NCBI GenBank assembly: GCA_963844055.1
Contig: CAWJMN010000002.1
Location: 310,001 to 374,000, forward strand
DNA length: 64,000 nt
Reading direction: 5' to 3'
From: CAWJMN01 sp963844055
Lineage (GTDB): Bacteria > Planctomycetota > Planctomycetia > Pirellulales > Pirellulaceae
Shown: piece after piece, positions 8,985 through 18,932 of the stretch
How positions within the stretch are numbered: the first letter of the stretch is position 1
Layout: every line of letters starts with the position of its first letter
Position numbers and translations under genes: made by a program
Notes under the pieces: generated by a model
The model's input: the letters and a program-made list of their open reading frames with translations, nothing else
What the model was told of the DNA's origin: nothing
The model's database searches: none

Positions 8985-11900
8985 CTAGTTGCCAGGCTCC
9001 TGTTTCAGCGAATAGAACCCTTCGGCAGGAAAGAATGGTTTGCCGTCCGCCATCAAGTTCTTCAGCTGGAACTCGTACACGAATCCCTCGCGCAGTTTGC
9101 CCAGCGACAGCGTGACATGGAGGCGATCTTCCGCAAGGCTGACCTTTTGCACCGGCTCGCTGCGCCGTTCGAGATCAGGGCCGCCGTAAGCGGGCGTCGA
9201 TTCACGCCGAGCCGAAAATATCCGATAGTTGCCAGCAATCATCGCCAGTGTTGGATCAACGGGCCGTAAAAACTCGATCTCAAAACCATCCTTTACGGGG
9301 CGTATGCGGCGAATGCCACCGGGGAGCGCATCGGCATTGATGCGCAGCGACACAATCTCGCCAATATTATTTCCAGCGCCCCAGCCACTATCGCGAATCC
9401 CTCCCACAATCAGTTCGCCTTGCGGCGAGACCGCCGCGACTAATGGCCCTAGCAAACCTTCTTCCAAAGAGTCGGGGACTTGAGAAAACGGATAGACGCC
9501 CCCCTGAAACGTATCGCCGATGGGGTCCAACGACATCCGCACCAAGCGGCGCGAGTCATACTCACATCCGATCAGGTCTCCCGCAAAAGGTCCAAAATGC
9601 TCTTGGGACTTTTCCCAAGCCTTGGACAAATCAACCCCGTCGGATTCCATGAACAAGCAGCAAATGCCATTGACGCTTCGGGTCCAAGGGTGCGGTATTT
9701 CAATCGCGGGCTTGGTCACCTGGGGTGGATGCAATTTTGCGGCCGGGCGATCCAAACTATTGATGAACCCGAAATGCGATCCAGGTTTCAAATGGTTGAG
9801 TTCGTTGTAAGGGTTGAAGTTCCCCTGGTTGTCGGTCACAAAGATCGCGCCACCAGGAATTCGTGCCAGGCCCATCGGAAAGCGATGCCCACGCGTGATT
9901 TCCTCCAGGCGATACAACGGCCCCTGCCGGAAAGTGCTTGTCGGTTTTTCCGGTGTTAGTGTGAGTCGTACGCATTGCCCCCGATGCCGCGCTGCCGCCG
10001 GCGAACGTTCATCCTGCTGCGAAGGCAAGCCAACGACATAGCTGCCATCCGGCTCTTTTAGCAAACCGACCGCCCAGTCGTGATAGTCGGTCGTGTAACC
10101 CCAATCACTACACAGCGACGAAATCTTCTGCGTGCCGCTAGGTGCTGGATGCAATCGAAGTAGCGCCGGCTTGGTCAGCACATCGACTTCATCGCCTTGA
10201 GCAGCAATGCCATACGGCGCGGGCAAGCCTTCCGCCAACTTCACCAGCGGCAAGGGTCCCGGTGATTTGCCATCCTGCGCGGATAGACTTGCTCGATAAG
10301 CTTCCCCTTTGAGCGTGCAAAACAGCAGGTCTCCCGCCTTGGTAAACGCCAGGCCTGTCGGCATGATTTCGCCCGGCAGTGGCAGCCTCTTGGCAACCAA
10401 CCCTGGTCCCAAGCGTAATGGCACATCCCCCTCGGGCACGACATCCGCAGTCACCACGGCGGCAGGAAGCGTATCTGCCTGCACATCACATTGATAATGC
10501 AGCACAAGCCTTGGGGGACTTTCTAAAACTAGTTCAATCATGCCGCTGGGCTGAAAACGCAAATCCTCCGGCGCAGCAATTCGGACCTGCAGTCCCCCTT
10601 CGCCACCAATCCGTAATGTACGGCCGTCGCTGGAAACCTTTTGATCTTTCTCCAATCCCGCCCATGGTGCAAATACTAACTTGCTTGCCGCGATACTTGG
10701 CTTTGCTTTCCAAACGATCTCGCGAGAAAACCCACCAGCGATCCCTTGCAACCGCTCCTGCACGAAAACGGGCTCTAGACTTGGTTCCTTCGCATCGCCT
10801 GCGGGAATGGCAAAGTGGAACTCTCGCTCCCAGAGAAGTGCTGATGCGCCGTCTTTGCCTTCTTTGGTCGTCTGCCAACTTTGCGGCACGCTGAAGAATT
10901 GCGGCGCTGGGAAAGGATTCAATTTGCCCAATTGGGGATGCACTAAAAACATCTCTGCGGGAGCATTCTTTGCTCCACTACCTACGATGCCACCACCGGG
11001 TTGCCACGACCACGTTTTGCCTTGCGTGATCTGCTGGGCAAAGTCACCCAGCCACCAACCGGCAATCGTTCCCGACTCATGGTCGTACGCTAGGTTATGG
11101 CGGTTACCAAATCCCACGGCAAACGGACGAGTCAGCGTTCGGTCCGGCAACTTGAGCACATCTGTTAGCACCCAGGGAATATCTTGCTGGGGCGAAAGTC
11201 CGCTATGCCTGAGGACACGTACCGGTGCCGAAATGGGGGGCTCAAATCCAGGCGTGTTCAGCACCAGCCAAACGGCCGCCAATTGTTTGTCGAGCTTTTG
11301 ATCGAGCACTCCCGCAACAGGCAGCGCCACGCTTGGCATTTCCATTCGAGGAACGATGCGTGACGGATTCCGAACCCAGCGATCAAACCACATTCGGCGC
11401 AGGCGATCATCAATTCCGACAAGTTGCGGCCCACGCGCAGCCGCAGTCGACTTCGCGGGCAAAACGGAACCGACTTGATGGCAGCTAGTACAGCCAAATC
11501 CACTTGAGGAAACAAGCCGCGTGCCGGCAACACGATGCTGTGCAAGTTCTGTCGGCGATGCAGGATCAGCATCGGCGCTTGGGGGCGTTTCACCCGTTGG
11601 CGGAAGTTCTGGAAGGCGATCCGATAAAATCAAATAGTCAATGATCGCCTTGGTCTGCGTGTCACTGAGCGTGAACCGTGGCATTCGTACCAAAAGGTAG
11701 TCTCGATACGCGGGGCCTTTGCGTCGAATTGCGGTCTCCAGCGCTCGGTCTTCTAGTTTGTCGCCACAACTGGCCAGCGATGGCGGGACTAGATGCGCCA
11801 TCCTCTCCGCCAACTGCGGATATTTTTTCGTCACCGATAATGCCTGGCCGACCATCGCATGCTGACCTGATGCAGCGGGAAATTCATCGCGGGCATGGCA

Positions 11901-13472
11901 TGCGATACAGCCGAGCGCCTGAAGCAACACCTTGCCACTTTCGCCGCGAGCTTTCAACGTTGTCTGCGGCAAGGCTTCTGAGAAATAAGCCTGCAAAGAC
12001 TTCTGCTGCCCTGGTAATAAATGGAAGGCAATCTTTCCCGCAGAGCTTCTTTCCGCAGAACAGGCCTTCTCCCAGTTCGACGCACTGGAAAGGAGATTGG
12101 CTTGCCAGTTCCGCGGGTTTACATCTTTCGCAACCTCCGCCCGTAGCGAATGGGGAAGTTCGTGACAGGCAGCACAGCCTTGCTGCTGGATCAGCACGCG
12201 CCCGCGAGTTTGCACCTCGGCGTTAATCGGCAAATCACCACCCAGGTTTGGCTCAGTACCGTGCTGCTGACCGAGAAATATCGACAAAGATTCTCGCTCC
12301 GCATCGGACAACTCCATGAGCGGCATTCGATGATCTGCATTCACCTTTTGCGGTTCACTAAGCCACGCAGAAAAAAACGAGGGGGGCCTTTTCTGGGCAA
12401 TGAGGGATAGATCGCCCCCATCCCACAGTCGCATTTGTCCCAAGCCTTGCCAGCGATGGCAAGCAAGACATCCCAGCGAGGCGAACAACTCTTCCCCCTT
12501 CTTCAATTTATCCGCAGCGGGCTTGGCGGGCAGATCGGCATGCGGTGGTAGGTTTGTCGCGCCATCAGCCGTTAGTAGTGCGGCGGTAATGGCGTGGGCA
12601 TCCTCTGCCGAAAGCCCATAGAAAGGCATGCGTCGCATGGGGGCTGGTTCTTGCGGCGTCATCTCTTCATCGGCATCGTCAGCTTCTTCCCCCGGCGGCT
12701 TAACGGCCAGGACCGTTGGCTTGGTGGCCTGAAGATGGGACCGCACCCAGTCAGCATGTAAATAGCTGGCGGCATGGACTAGCGAGGGGGCTGGTACGAT
12801 ATCACGCGGCGCAACTTCCTTCGGCAAATTTGCCTGCGGTTCACGATGACAGGCCGCGCAGCGCAGCCCCATCGCCAACTGCTCGCCTTGCTCTTGCAAT
12901 GTGTCCAGCGATGGTTGCTGCGCTTGATGGCTAAAATATTTAGGGGGAGTCATCTCCCAGCGAAAGCCGGGCCCCGACCAATAGAGCTGGGCCTTAATCC
13001 CCTCGGCCCTATTCTCTGGGACCGTCGCCGTTAGCAGAAATGCGTAATCCTCGGCATCCAGAGTGAGGGGCTCGCTTACTTTCCAAGCGGAGCCTGCCTG
13101 TGCGGTAAAGGGAACTTCTCGATCGGCAAGGCGCAATTGCACATTGCCTTCGCTCCGCAGCGCAAGGCGATAGTTGCCGGGGGTCAAAATGTTTAACTGT
13201 CCCTGCCAGGACACCTTTTGCGGAGCACCCGCTAGACGCTGGATCTTTTCATCGGTCACCCAGCGGAACGCGACGTGAGATTCTACCTGCTGCAGGGATT
13301 GGCCATCCGCATTGGTGAGCGTCGTCAGCAATCCGGGCGAACTGATCGGCGGCGTAGCCTCTTGGGCCATGGCCGTCGGACTAACTGCGTCACCTAGCCC
13401 GTGGCCTAGGGCCCCTAGCAGAAACGTTGTCAGTCCCAGCCAAACGATGGTTGAAAGTCGAAAGTTGTTCAT
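8985..13472 (-). CDS. PA14-like / five-haem cytochrome c / propeller protein
   Basis: A 1495-residue exported protein. A signal peptide spans residues 1-36. A PA14-like beta domain (about 45-175) has the typical pattern of sugar-binding modules. Five c-type haem motifs follow: C205-H209, C335-H339, C433-H437, C522-H526 and C661-H665, each in its own small cytochrome-like domain with distal Met candidates (for example RMPLM near 382, RMPRF near 596). Residues from about 720 resemble the DUF6797 region of planctomycete membrane-bound dehydrogenases. From about 1060 to 1400 a six-bladed propeller-like region (LPTGLAF... blades) resembles soluble glucose dehydrogenases. Such proteins are thought to pass electrons from substrate oxidation in the periplasm. 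It is transcribed alone, convergent with the toroid gene. Confidence 0.82.
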   Translation of the reverse strand: MNNFRLSTIVWLGLTTFLLGALGHGLGDAVSPTAMAQEATPPISSPGLLTTLTNADGQSLQQVESHVAFRWVTDEKIQRLAGAPQKVSWQGQLNILTPGNYRLALRSEGNVQLRLADREVPFTAQAGSAWKVSEPLTLDAEDYAFLLTATVPENRAEGIKAQLYWSGPGFRWEMTPPKYFSHQAQQPSLDTLQEQGEQLAMGLRCAACHREPQANLPKEVAPRDIVPAPSLVHAASYLHADWVRSHLQATKPTVLAVKPPGEEADDADEEMTPQEPAPMRRMPFYGLSAEDAHAITAALLTADGATNLPPHADLPAKPAADKLKKGEELFASLGCLACHRWQGLGQMRLWDGGDLSLIAQKRPPSFFSAWLSEPQKVNADHRMPLMELSDAERESLSIFLGQQHGTEPNLGGDLPINAEVQTRGRVLIQQQGCAACHELPHSLRAEVAKDVNPRNWQANLLSSASNWEKACSAERSSAGKIAFHLLPGQQKSLQAYFSEALPQTTLKARGESGKVLLQALGCIACHARDEFPAASGQHAMVGQALSVTKKYPQLAERMAHLVPPSLASCGDKLEDRALETAIRRKGPAYRDYLLVRMPRFTLSDTQTKAIIDYLILSDRLPELPPTGETPPSADADPASPTELAQHRVAGTRLVSSSGFGCTSCHQVGSVLPAKSTAAARGPQLVGIDDRLRRMWFDRWVRNPSRIVPRMEMPSVALPVAGVLDQKLDKQLAAVWLVLNTPGFEPPISAPVRVLRHSGLSPQQDIPWVLTDVLKLPDRTLTRPFAVGFGNRHNLAYDHESGTIAGWWLGDFAQQITQGKTWSWQPGGGIVGSGAKNAPAEMFLVHPQLGKLNPFPAPQFFSVPQSWQTTKEGKDGASALLWEREFHFAIPAGDAKEPSLEPVFVQERLQGIAGGFSREIVWKAKPSIAASKLVFAPWAGLEKDQKVSSDGRTLRIGGEGGLQVRIAAPEDLRFQPSGMIELVLESPPRLVLHYQCDVQADTLPAAVVTADVVPEGDVPLRLGPGLVAKRLPLPGEIMPTGLAFTKAGDLLFCTLKGEAYRASLSAQDGKSPGPLPLVKLAEGLPAPYGIAAQGDEVDVLTKPALLRLHPAPSGTQKISSLCSDWGYTTDYHDWAVGLLKEPDGSYVVGLPSQQDERSPAAARHRGQCVRLTLTPEKPTSTFRQGPLYRLEEITRGHRFPMGLARIPGGAIFVTDNQGNFNPYNELNHLKPGSHFGFINSLDRPAAKLHPPQVTKPAIEIPHPWTRSVNGICCLFMESDGVDLSKAWEKSQEHFGPFAGDLIGCEYDSRRLVRMSLDPIGDTFQGGVYPFSQVPDSLEEGLLGPLVAAVSPQGELIVGGIRDSGWGAGNNIGEIVSLRINADALPGGIRRIRPVKDGFEIEFLRPVDPTLAMIAGNYRIFSARRESTPAYGGPDLERRSEPVQKVSLAEDRLHVTLSLGKLREGFVYEFQLKNLMADGKPFFPAEGFYSLKQEPGN

Positions 13473-13521
13473 CGCCGTAGTTTAGTGGCCTACGACGCAC
13501 CGATGCAAACTAGCGCAACAA

Positions 13522-13554
13522 AAAAGGGCCTCGAGAATCTCTCCAGGCCCTTTT
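13522..13554 (-). terminator. rho-independent terminator (minus strand)
   Basis: A perfect 10-bp inverted repeat (13522-13531 with 13545-13554) with a 13-nt loop. On the minus strand it is followed by a T-run. It lies about 28 nt after the stop of the EF-hand gene and separates that gene from the multihaem gene downstream. Confidence 0.85.
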
Positions 13555-13581
13555 CCGAAATACGTTTAGGGAAGCCAAAGA

Positions 13582-14286
13582 CTACTCAGGCTTCTTCTTT
13601 CCCTTAGTGAACTGTTCGCGAGCAGCGGCTTTCTCTTCGTCGCTCAGAACGCCGTCGCCATCCTTATCAAACTTCTTGATGGCAGCGCTAACCTTCTTCT
13701 TCTTGCCGCCGTCGGCACCTTCACTGGCGCCAGGACCGCCAGCCCCTGGGCCACCGCCCAATCCGCCGCCAGCTTGTCCGCCGGCACCAAAGCGAGCTCC
13801 GCCACCGCCACCAGGACCACCCCCCATGCCAGCGCCAAACATCTGTTGCATTTGACGCTGCATCATCATGGTTTCTTGTTGATCAAGCTGGCCGTCGCCG
13901 TTGACATCGCACTTCTTTTTTAGAGCAGCAACTTGGGCCTGCATTTGTGGAGGAAGCTGGCCGATCATGCCAGACATCGCATCTTGAGCAGCCTTGCGTT
14001 CTTCGGCATTGAGCTGGCCATCGCCATCTTTATCGAAGCGAGCCATGGCTTGCTTCATCATCCCCTGCATCATTTCGGGGCTCATCCCAGCTCCACCAGC
14101 ACCGGCAAATCCTCCAGCGCCGCCAAATCCACCGGGAACGCCAGGGACACCCTGGCCTCCGGGACCACGACCACCGGGAGTACCCTTGCCTCCCTTAGCA
14201 CCAGGAGCACCTGGTGGGTCTGCCAAAACAGGAGCCGCTACCAGCATTACCAAAGCGCCGCACAGAATCCAGGAACCCAATCGCAT
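13582..14286 (-). CDS. exported EF-hand protein with collagen-like segment
   Basis: A 234-residue protein starting at the ATG at 14286, with a GAGG ribosome site about 9 nt upstream. A signal peptide covers residues 1-22 (VLA-DP). Residues about 24-68 are a run of G-x-y triplets (GAPGAKGGKG, GVPGVPGG), collagen-like though short. Three EF-hand calcium loops follow: DKDGDGQLNAEE (about 85-96), DVNGDGQLDQQE (about 129-140) and DKDGDGVLSDEE (about 208-219). A second Gly-rich linker separates the last two. EF-hand proteins of this type are abundant in planctomycetes and are probably periplasmic or extracellular calcium binders. The partner is unknown. The gene is monocistronic with its own terminator. 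Confidence 0.85.
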   Translation of the reverse strand: MRLGSWILCGALVMLVAAPVLADPPGAPGAKGGKGTPGGRGPGGQGVPGVPGGFGGAGGFAGAGGAGMSPEMMQGMMKQAMARFDKDGDGQLNAEERKAAQDAMSGMIGQLPPQMQAQVAALKKKCDVNGDGQLDQQETMMMQRQMQQMFGAGMGGGPGGGGGARFGAGGQAGGGLGGGPGAGGPGASEGADGGKKKKVSAAIKKFDKDGDGVLSDEEKAAAREQFTKGKKKPE

Positions 14287-14772
14287 GATCTTTACCTCTT
14301 CTCAAAACACTTGCTGGCACCACGTTTGTACAGGCAAACGGGGATTTCTGCGCAAGCTAAATCGACCGCCCCACCCCTTAAATATAACCGGCAAGGGGTA
14401 AAAAAGTTCTGAAAAACATAGAAAACCGGGCCGGAGTTCCCCTCTGCCTCCTTCGCTCAACACACGACAGATTTACACAAACATTTACAGGGCAATACCT
14501 TACGCTCAGCCGGCTCAACCAGTCGCGGTCCGGTTAGGAGGGCCAAGACACCCCAAGGCGGGCCCAAATTTAGCTCCGGATGCTCCTCGAAGAAGAGCTT
14601 TCGAAATCACTTCACCTGCGTACGCACAGGTACGGCCGAATTTTGTGTTCATGGTGCAAAAAGCTTACACTGCACTCCCTGCCAACGAAGATCGTTCAGC
14701 TGGTCGACGCTTGGCGTTATCGATGCCGTACAACCCTGCCCCTCTCCCTTCCTCGTTTTGGAAAGTCGATCC
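14287..14772. other. divergent intergenic region
   Basis: About 490 bp between two divergent exported-protein genes. It must contain promoters for both, but I see no confident -35/-10 pair, repeat or RNA structure. Reading frames crossing it are antisense shadows of the EF-hand gene. Confidence 0.4.
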
Positions 14773-15459
14773 ATGCTGACTCGAGTTGCTCAGTTTTTTG
14801 CCACACGCGTAGGAGCGGGGCTAATCTTGGCCGCAGGTGCTTTGTCAATGACGGCCGATGTTCGGGCCGACGAGCCAATCAAGCATTCCTTGTTCATCGC
14901 GGGGCCGCAATTCACCGGCATTATTGACGAAGAAGAAAAAGTCGTTTGGGATGCTGGTCGTCCAGGTGCACGAGATGGCTTCGTTTTGGAAAATGGCAAC
15001 CTCCTGATTGCCTGGACGAATGAAGTTCTGGAACAGACCCGTGAAAAGAAGGTCGTGTTCCGCTATGCCATCTCGCCCGAGAACCAAGAGATTGGAACCG
15101 TGGCTCGCCTGGCGAATGGGCGGACGATGATTACCGAACTGGGGAAGAACCCGCGTTTGCTAGAGGTCGATGCCGATGGCAAGATCGTGGTCGAGGTAAA
15201 GCTGGCTCCTGAAACCGACAACGCCCACATGCAAACTCGCATGGCGCAAGCTGGAAAGCGGCAACTATCTCGTGCCCCACCTGCTGGCCTTCAAGGTGAA
15301 GGAATACGCGCCCGACGGCAAGGTCGTTCGAGAGATCGCAACCGACCTGCCACAATTCGGCGGTCGCAAGGTAGAGAACTGGCCTTTCACGGCCATTGTG
15401 ATGAAAGATGGAAAGACCTTCGTCAATCTGACGCACGGCGACAAATCGGCCATCTTTGA
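14773..15459 (+). CDS. exported beta-propeller protein, N-terminal part (frameshifted)
   Basis: The ATG at 14773 opens a signal peptide (residues 1-33, ending VRA-DE) followed by propeller-like blades such as GIIDEEEKVVWDAGR and ENGNLLIAW. These are typical of PQQ-like/arylsulfotransferase-like repeat proteins. The frame is meaningful to about position 15249. After that the translation becomes Arg-rich nonsense and stops at 15459, while the correct continuation runs in another frame to 15715. The break lies in a GCGC stretch at 15241-15249, where the loss of two bases (a GC unit) would explain it. The intact protein would be about 314 residues. It lies upstream of the PSCyt/DUF1501 cassette. 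Confidence 0.7.
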   Translation: MLTRVAQFFATRVGAGLILAAGALSMTADVRADEPIKHSLFIAGPQFTGIIDEEEKVVWDAGRPGARDGFVLENGNLLIAWTNEVLEQTREKKVVFRYAISPENQEIGTVARLANGRTMITELGKNPRLLEVDADGKIVVEVKLAPETDNAHMQTRMAQAGKRQLSRAPPAGLQGEGIRARRQGRSRDRNRPATIRRSQGRELAFHGHCDERWKDLRQSDARRQIGHL

Positions 15460-15715
15460 TCGTGACGGTAAGGTGGTTTGGTCGGTTAGCAATGAAGACT
15501 TCCCAGAAAAGCCTTTTGCCGATCCTTGCGGAGCACAGCTTCTTCCCAACGGAAACGTCGTCATCGCCAGCTACGCCAGTCGTGGCCCGATCAAGGCGTT
15601 TGAAGTAACGCCAGACAAGAAGATCGTTTGGCAATACAAGGGTAAGTACAACATCCACGAACTACAAATCTTGACGACCAACGGCAAGCCGATTGCTGGT
15701 GCTCCACAGAAGTAG
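15250..15715 (+). CDS. exported beta-propeller protein, C-terminal part (frameshifted)
   Basis: This frame continues the propeller started at 14773. It contains further blade motifs (SAIFDRDGKVVWSV, AFEVTPDKKIVWQYKG, ELQILTTNGKP) and ends at a natural stop at 15715. There is no plausible independent start; the first in-frame initiation candidate lies well inside a blade, so this is not a separate gene. A hairpin with a T-run follows at 15781-15828. Confidence 0.7.
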
Positions 15716-15780
15716 TTGCTGGCCCGCCATCGATAGCTTCAAGGCGATCAGCGGGCTAGAATGAAGTTCCCTCCAGGGTG

Positions 15781-15828
15781 ACGCATCCGGCCGAGACAAC
15801 TCGCGTGTGGGATGCGTCCCCTTTTTTT
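15781..15828 (+). terminator. rho-independent terminator
   Basis: The 8-bp stem ACGCATCC/GGATGCGT (15781-15788 with 15810-15817) is followed by CCCC and seven T. It lies 66 nt after the propeller gene stop and immediately before the PSCyt gene, which therefore probably has its own promoter. Confidence 0.7.
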
Positions 15829-15867
15829 CCCACCTTGCAAGACCTTCTCTGATTCTCTGCGGTGTTT

Positions 15868-18800
15868 ATGAAACCTTGCTCTTCTTTTGCGCCGACGAAT
15901 GATTGGCATCCCGGCATGATGCTGGCGCTGGTTTTGGCGGTGGGTCTATGTTCGAGCAGCAGCGTCGCCGCAGACGGTCCTGATTTTGACCGTGAGATCG
16001 CTCCCATCTTGGCAAGCCGCTGCATGGATTGTCATCACGGCGCCACGAAGGAAGGGAGCCTCGATCTAAGCCAACTGGCAACCGCACTTGCTGGTGGAGA
16101 TACCGGCCCAGCGCTTAATACCAAGGAACCTTTGAATAGCCTTCTTTGGGAGCGGATTGAAAACGGCGAGATGCCCCCCAAGAAGCATTTTCCCGAGGCC
16201 GAAAAAGAAAAGATCAAAGCCTGGCTAATCGCAGGGGCCAAGTGGGGAACCAGCCCGATCGATCCATTCAAGTTCACGACGGCTTCACGGGGCGGGGTCG
16301 ATTGGTGGTCGCTACAACCGCTTCATGTTTCGCCCGAATGGAAAAAGGGAGACGGCAAAAGTCCCATCGATCTCTTGATTCAAAAGAAGTTGGCGGAAAC
16401 TGGCCTGCAACCATCGCCTCCAGCAGATCGTGCAGCCCTTTTGCGCCGCGTCTCGTTTGATTTAATTGGCTTGCCTCCAAGTCCCGAAGAGGTTCAAACG
16501 TTCCTTGATGACAAGTCACCTGATGCGTATGCCAAGCAGGTAAAGCGTCTTTTAGACTCGCCGCACTATGGCGAACGTTGGGCCAGGCACTGGCTAGACA
16601 TCGCCCACTTTGGCGAAAGTGATGGGTTTGAGTATGACCGCATTCGTCCCAATGCATGGCGTTATCGAGACTGGGTGATTGATGCACTCAATCGTGACAT
16701 GCCGTATGACGAGTTTGCTCGACTGCAGATTGCCGGCGACGTGCTCCACCCGCAAGATCCTGCTGCCGTCATTGCAACTGGTTTTTTAGTCGCTGGTGCT
16801 CACGATAGCTTGCTGCCTGCTTCTGACACGATGCAAAAGATCATGCGGCAGGATGAATTAGAAGATGTCGTAGCCACCGTCGGCCAAACCTTTTTGGGAA
16901 TGACCGTGCATTGCGCCCGCTGCCACGATCACAAGTTTGATCCGATCTTGCAATCGGATTATTACCACTTGGCAGCGTCCCTTGCGGGCGTACGGCGCGG
17001 CGACCGTCCCTTGCCTCTGGATGCCCAAGGGCAATCGCTGGGCGAGAGTTTAGACAAGCTCGAAAAAACGCTGGCCGGCATCACCGGTCCTTTGCGTGAG
17101 TCGATCTTGGCTGTACGCAAAAAAGATCCCGATGCGGCAAAGGCCAAGCCATTCTTGGCTCCTGTGGCGCAGTGGAACTTTGCCAAAGGAACACAAGCAC
17201 CAACTCCCGAGTTGCCGCTAGAACGTCAAGAGCAAACTCGTGCCGATGAGCGTGGGCTGATCTTGGAAGGCGACCGCCCTTATGCCGTTTCCGTTCCTCT
17301 TTCAAAGGACCTGCGCGAGAAGACCTTGGTCGCGGTTGTACGTCTGCAGAATTTAACGCAACGCGGTGGCGGCGTCATTGGCGTTCAAACGCTGGATGGC
17401 CAAATCTTTGATTCCATCGTTTTTGGCGAACGTGTTCCGGGGCAATGGATGGCAGGCAGCAATGGCTTCACCCGGACGCAAGACTTGCAGGGTGCCACGC
17501 CCGAAACGCAGGCTCATGAAAAGTCGGTGCATATGGCCATCGTTTATGCCACCGATGGAACGATCACCGTTTATCGCGCCGGCGTTCCCTACGGAAAGAG
17601 CTACGTCAGCCAAGGCCCCATGCTGTTTAAGGCGAAAGAGGCCCATGTGGTTTTTGGGCTGCGACATGCTCCTAGCGCGCCTGGCAAACACCTAAGCGGA
17701 CAGATTGAACGCGCTGCCCTGTACGACCGGACCCTTTCTGCCGAAGAGGTTGCCGCTGAGGCAGGCCAAGCGAGCGACTATGTTGGCCTGGAAGAGATCT
17801 TGGCCTCTGCCACAGATGAACAACGGCAAACGATACAGAACTTGCAAGACAAAATTGCTGCGCTCAAGCGGAAGCTGACAGCAATCCGTGATGCCAAGTC
17901 GTTTGCTGTCACGCCGCAACAGCCCAAAGAGCCCACCAAGTTGCTCGTACGGGGCAACCCACTCCAAGCCACTGACGTTATGGTTCCAGCGGGGCTTTCG
18001 GCACTAAAACATCAGGGGCCAGACTTCGGCCTTCCAGCCGATGCTCCCGAAGGGGAACGGCGGATTCGCCTCGCCCATTGGATAGCCAGTAAAGACAATC
18101 CACTGTTTGCACGAACGCTGGTCAATCGCGTTTGGCTCTACCACTTTGGTCGTGGCATCATCGATACGCCAAGTGACCTGGGCTTTAGTGGTGGACAGCC
18201 AACACATCCAGAACTTCTCGATTACCTGGCCAGCGAATTCGTCGACAGCGGCTTTCGCTTAAAGGCGCTACACCAGCAGATTGTCCTTTCGCAAACTTAT
18301 CAGCAGGCCTCGCTACCGAAGCCCGAAGCCATGGCCAAAGATGCCGACAATCGCCTGCTGTGGCGTTATAGTCCTCGGCGATTAGAGGCCGAGGCGATTC
18401 GCGATGCGATGCTGTCGATCACGGGAAACCTCAATCCTACGGTGGGCGGAGTTAGCTACCAGGACTTTTACGCCTACATCAACAAGAGCGCACAGTTCTT
18501 TGACCCAATCGATCCGATCGGGCCAGAGTTCAACCGGCGCAGTGTCTATCGGATGTGGGCCCGTGGCGGAAAGAATCCGCTGCTGGATACGTTCGATTGT
18601 CCCGATCCTTCCACAGCAGCCCCCAAGCGTGGCTCGACAACAACGCCGCTTCAAGCGTTATCGCTGCTGAACAACTCGTTCACCCTGCGAATGTCCGATG
18701 ACTTTGCCGCACGGGTCAAACGGGATGTAGGAGACGATGTGGAAAAACAGGCAGCACGCGTACTGTTACTTGCCTATGGTCGCGAGGGAAAAGCGGCCGA

Positions 18801-18894
18801 AAAAGAGGCGGCGATACCTTTTGTGAAAGCTCACGGGCTTTCAGCATTGTGTCGCGTTGCCTTCAACACCAACGGCTTTTTGTACCTTCCGTAA
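15868..18894 (+). CDS. PSCyt1/DUF1549/DUF1553 planctomycete cytochrome c protein with LamG-like insert
   Basis: A 1008-residue exported protein; the ATG at 15868 is preferred over a GTG two codons upstream. A signal peptide ends at about residue 35. The N-terminal planctomycete cytochrome C domain contains a CMDCH haem motif at about residues 52-56. DUF1549 follows (about 140-370), with a second CxxCH (CARCH, about 349-353). An insert (about 450-640) looks like a LamG/concanavalin-type sugar-binding sandwich. The DUF1553 domain (about 725-1000) includes the typical FARTLVNRVWLYHFGRG and ARGGKNPLL-type motifs. In planctomycetes these proteins are almost always followed by a DUF1501 gene, as here (38 nt). 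They are assumed to work in periplasmic redox breakdown of polymers; the direct biochemistry is not shown here. Confidence 0.9.
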   Translation: MKPCSSFAPTNDWHPGMMLALVLAVGLCSSSSVAADGPDFDREIAPILASRCMDCHHGATKEGSLDLSQLATALAGGDTGPALNTKEPLNSLLWERIENGEMPPKKHFPEAEKEKIKAWLIAGAKWGTSPIDPFKFTTASRGGVDWWSLQPLHVSPEWKKGDGKSPIDLLIQKKLAETGLQPSPPADRAALLRRVSFDLIGLPPSPEEVQTFLDDKSPDAYAKQVKRLLDSPHYGERWARHWLDIAHFGESDGFEYDRIRPNAWRYRDWVIDALNRDMPYDEFARLQIAGDVLHPQDPAAVIATGFLVAGAHDSLLPASDTMQKIMRQDELEDVVATVGQTFLGMTVHCARCHDHKFDPILQSDYYHLAASLAGVRRGDRPLPLDAQGQSLGESLDKLEKTLAGITGPLRESILAVRKKDPDAAKAKPFLAPVAQWNFAKGTQAPTPELPLERQEQTRADERGLILEGDRPYAVSVPLSKDLREKTLVAVVRLQNLTQRGGGVIGVQTLDGQIFDSIVFGERVPGQWMAGSNGFTRTQDLQGATPETQAHEKSVHMAIVYATDGTITVYRAGVPYGKSYVSQGPMLFKAKEAHVVFGLRHAPSAPGKHLSGQIERAALYDRTLSAEEVAAEAGQASDYVGLEEILASATDEQRQTIQNLQDKIAALKRKLTAIRDAKSFAVTPQQPKEPTKLLVRGNPLQATDVMVPAGLSALKHQGPDFGLPADAPEGERRIRLAHWIASKDNPLFARTLVNRVWLYHFGRGIIDTPSDLGFSGGQPTHPELLDYLASEFVDSGFRLKALHQQIVLSQTYQQASLPKPEAMAKDADNRLLWRYSPRRLEAEAIRDAMLSITGNLNPTVGGVSYQDFYAYINKSAQFFDPIDPIGPEFNRRSVYRMWARGGKNPLLDTFDCPDPSTAAPKRGSTTTPLQALSLLNNSFTLRMSDDFAARVKRDVGDDVEKQAARVLLLAYGREGKAAEKEAAIPFVKAHGLSALCRVAFNTNGFLYLP

Positions 18895-18932
18895 GCTTGC
18901 TGCTCCCCTTCGGCAAAACTGGAAACTCCGCC

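Noticed and set aside
13994..14401. Pro-rich plus-strand frame
   Set aside because: It is the antisense shadow of the Gly-rich EF-hand gene, whose collagen-like codons read as Pro on the other strand.
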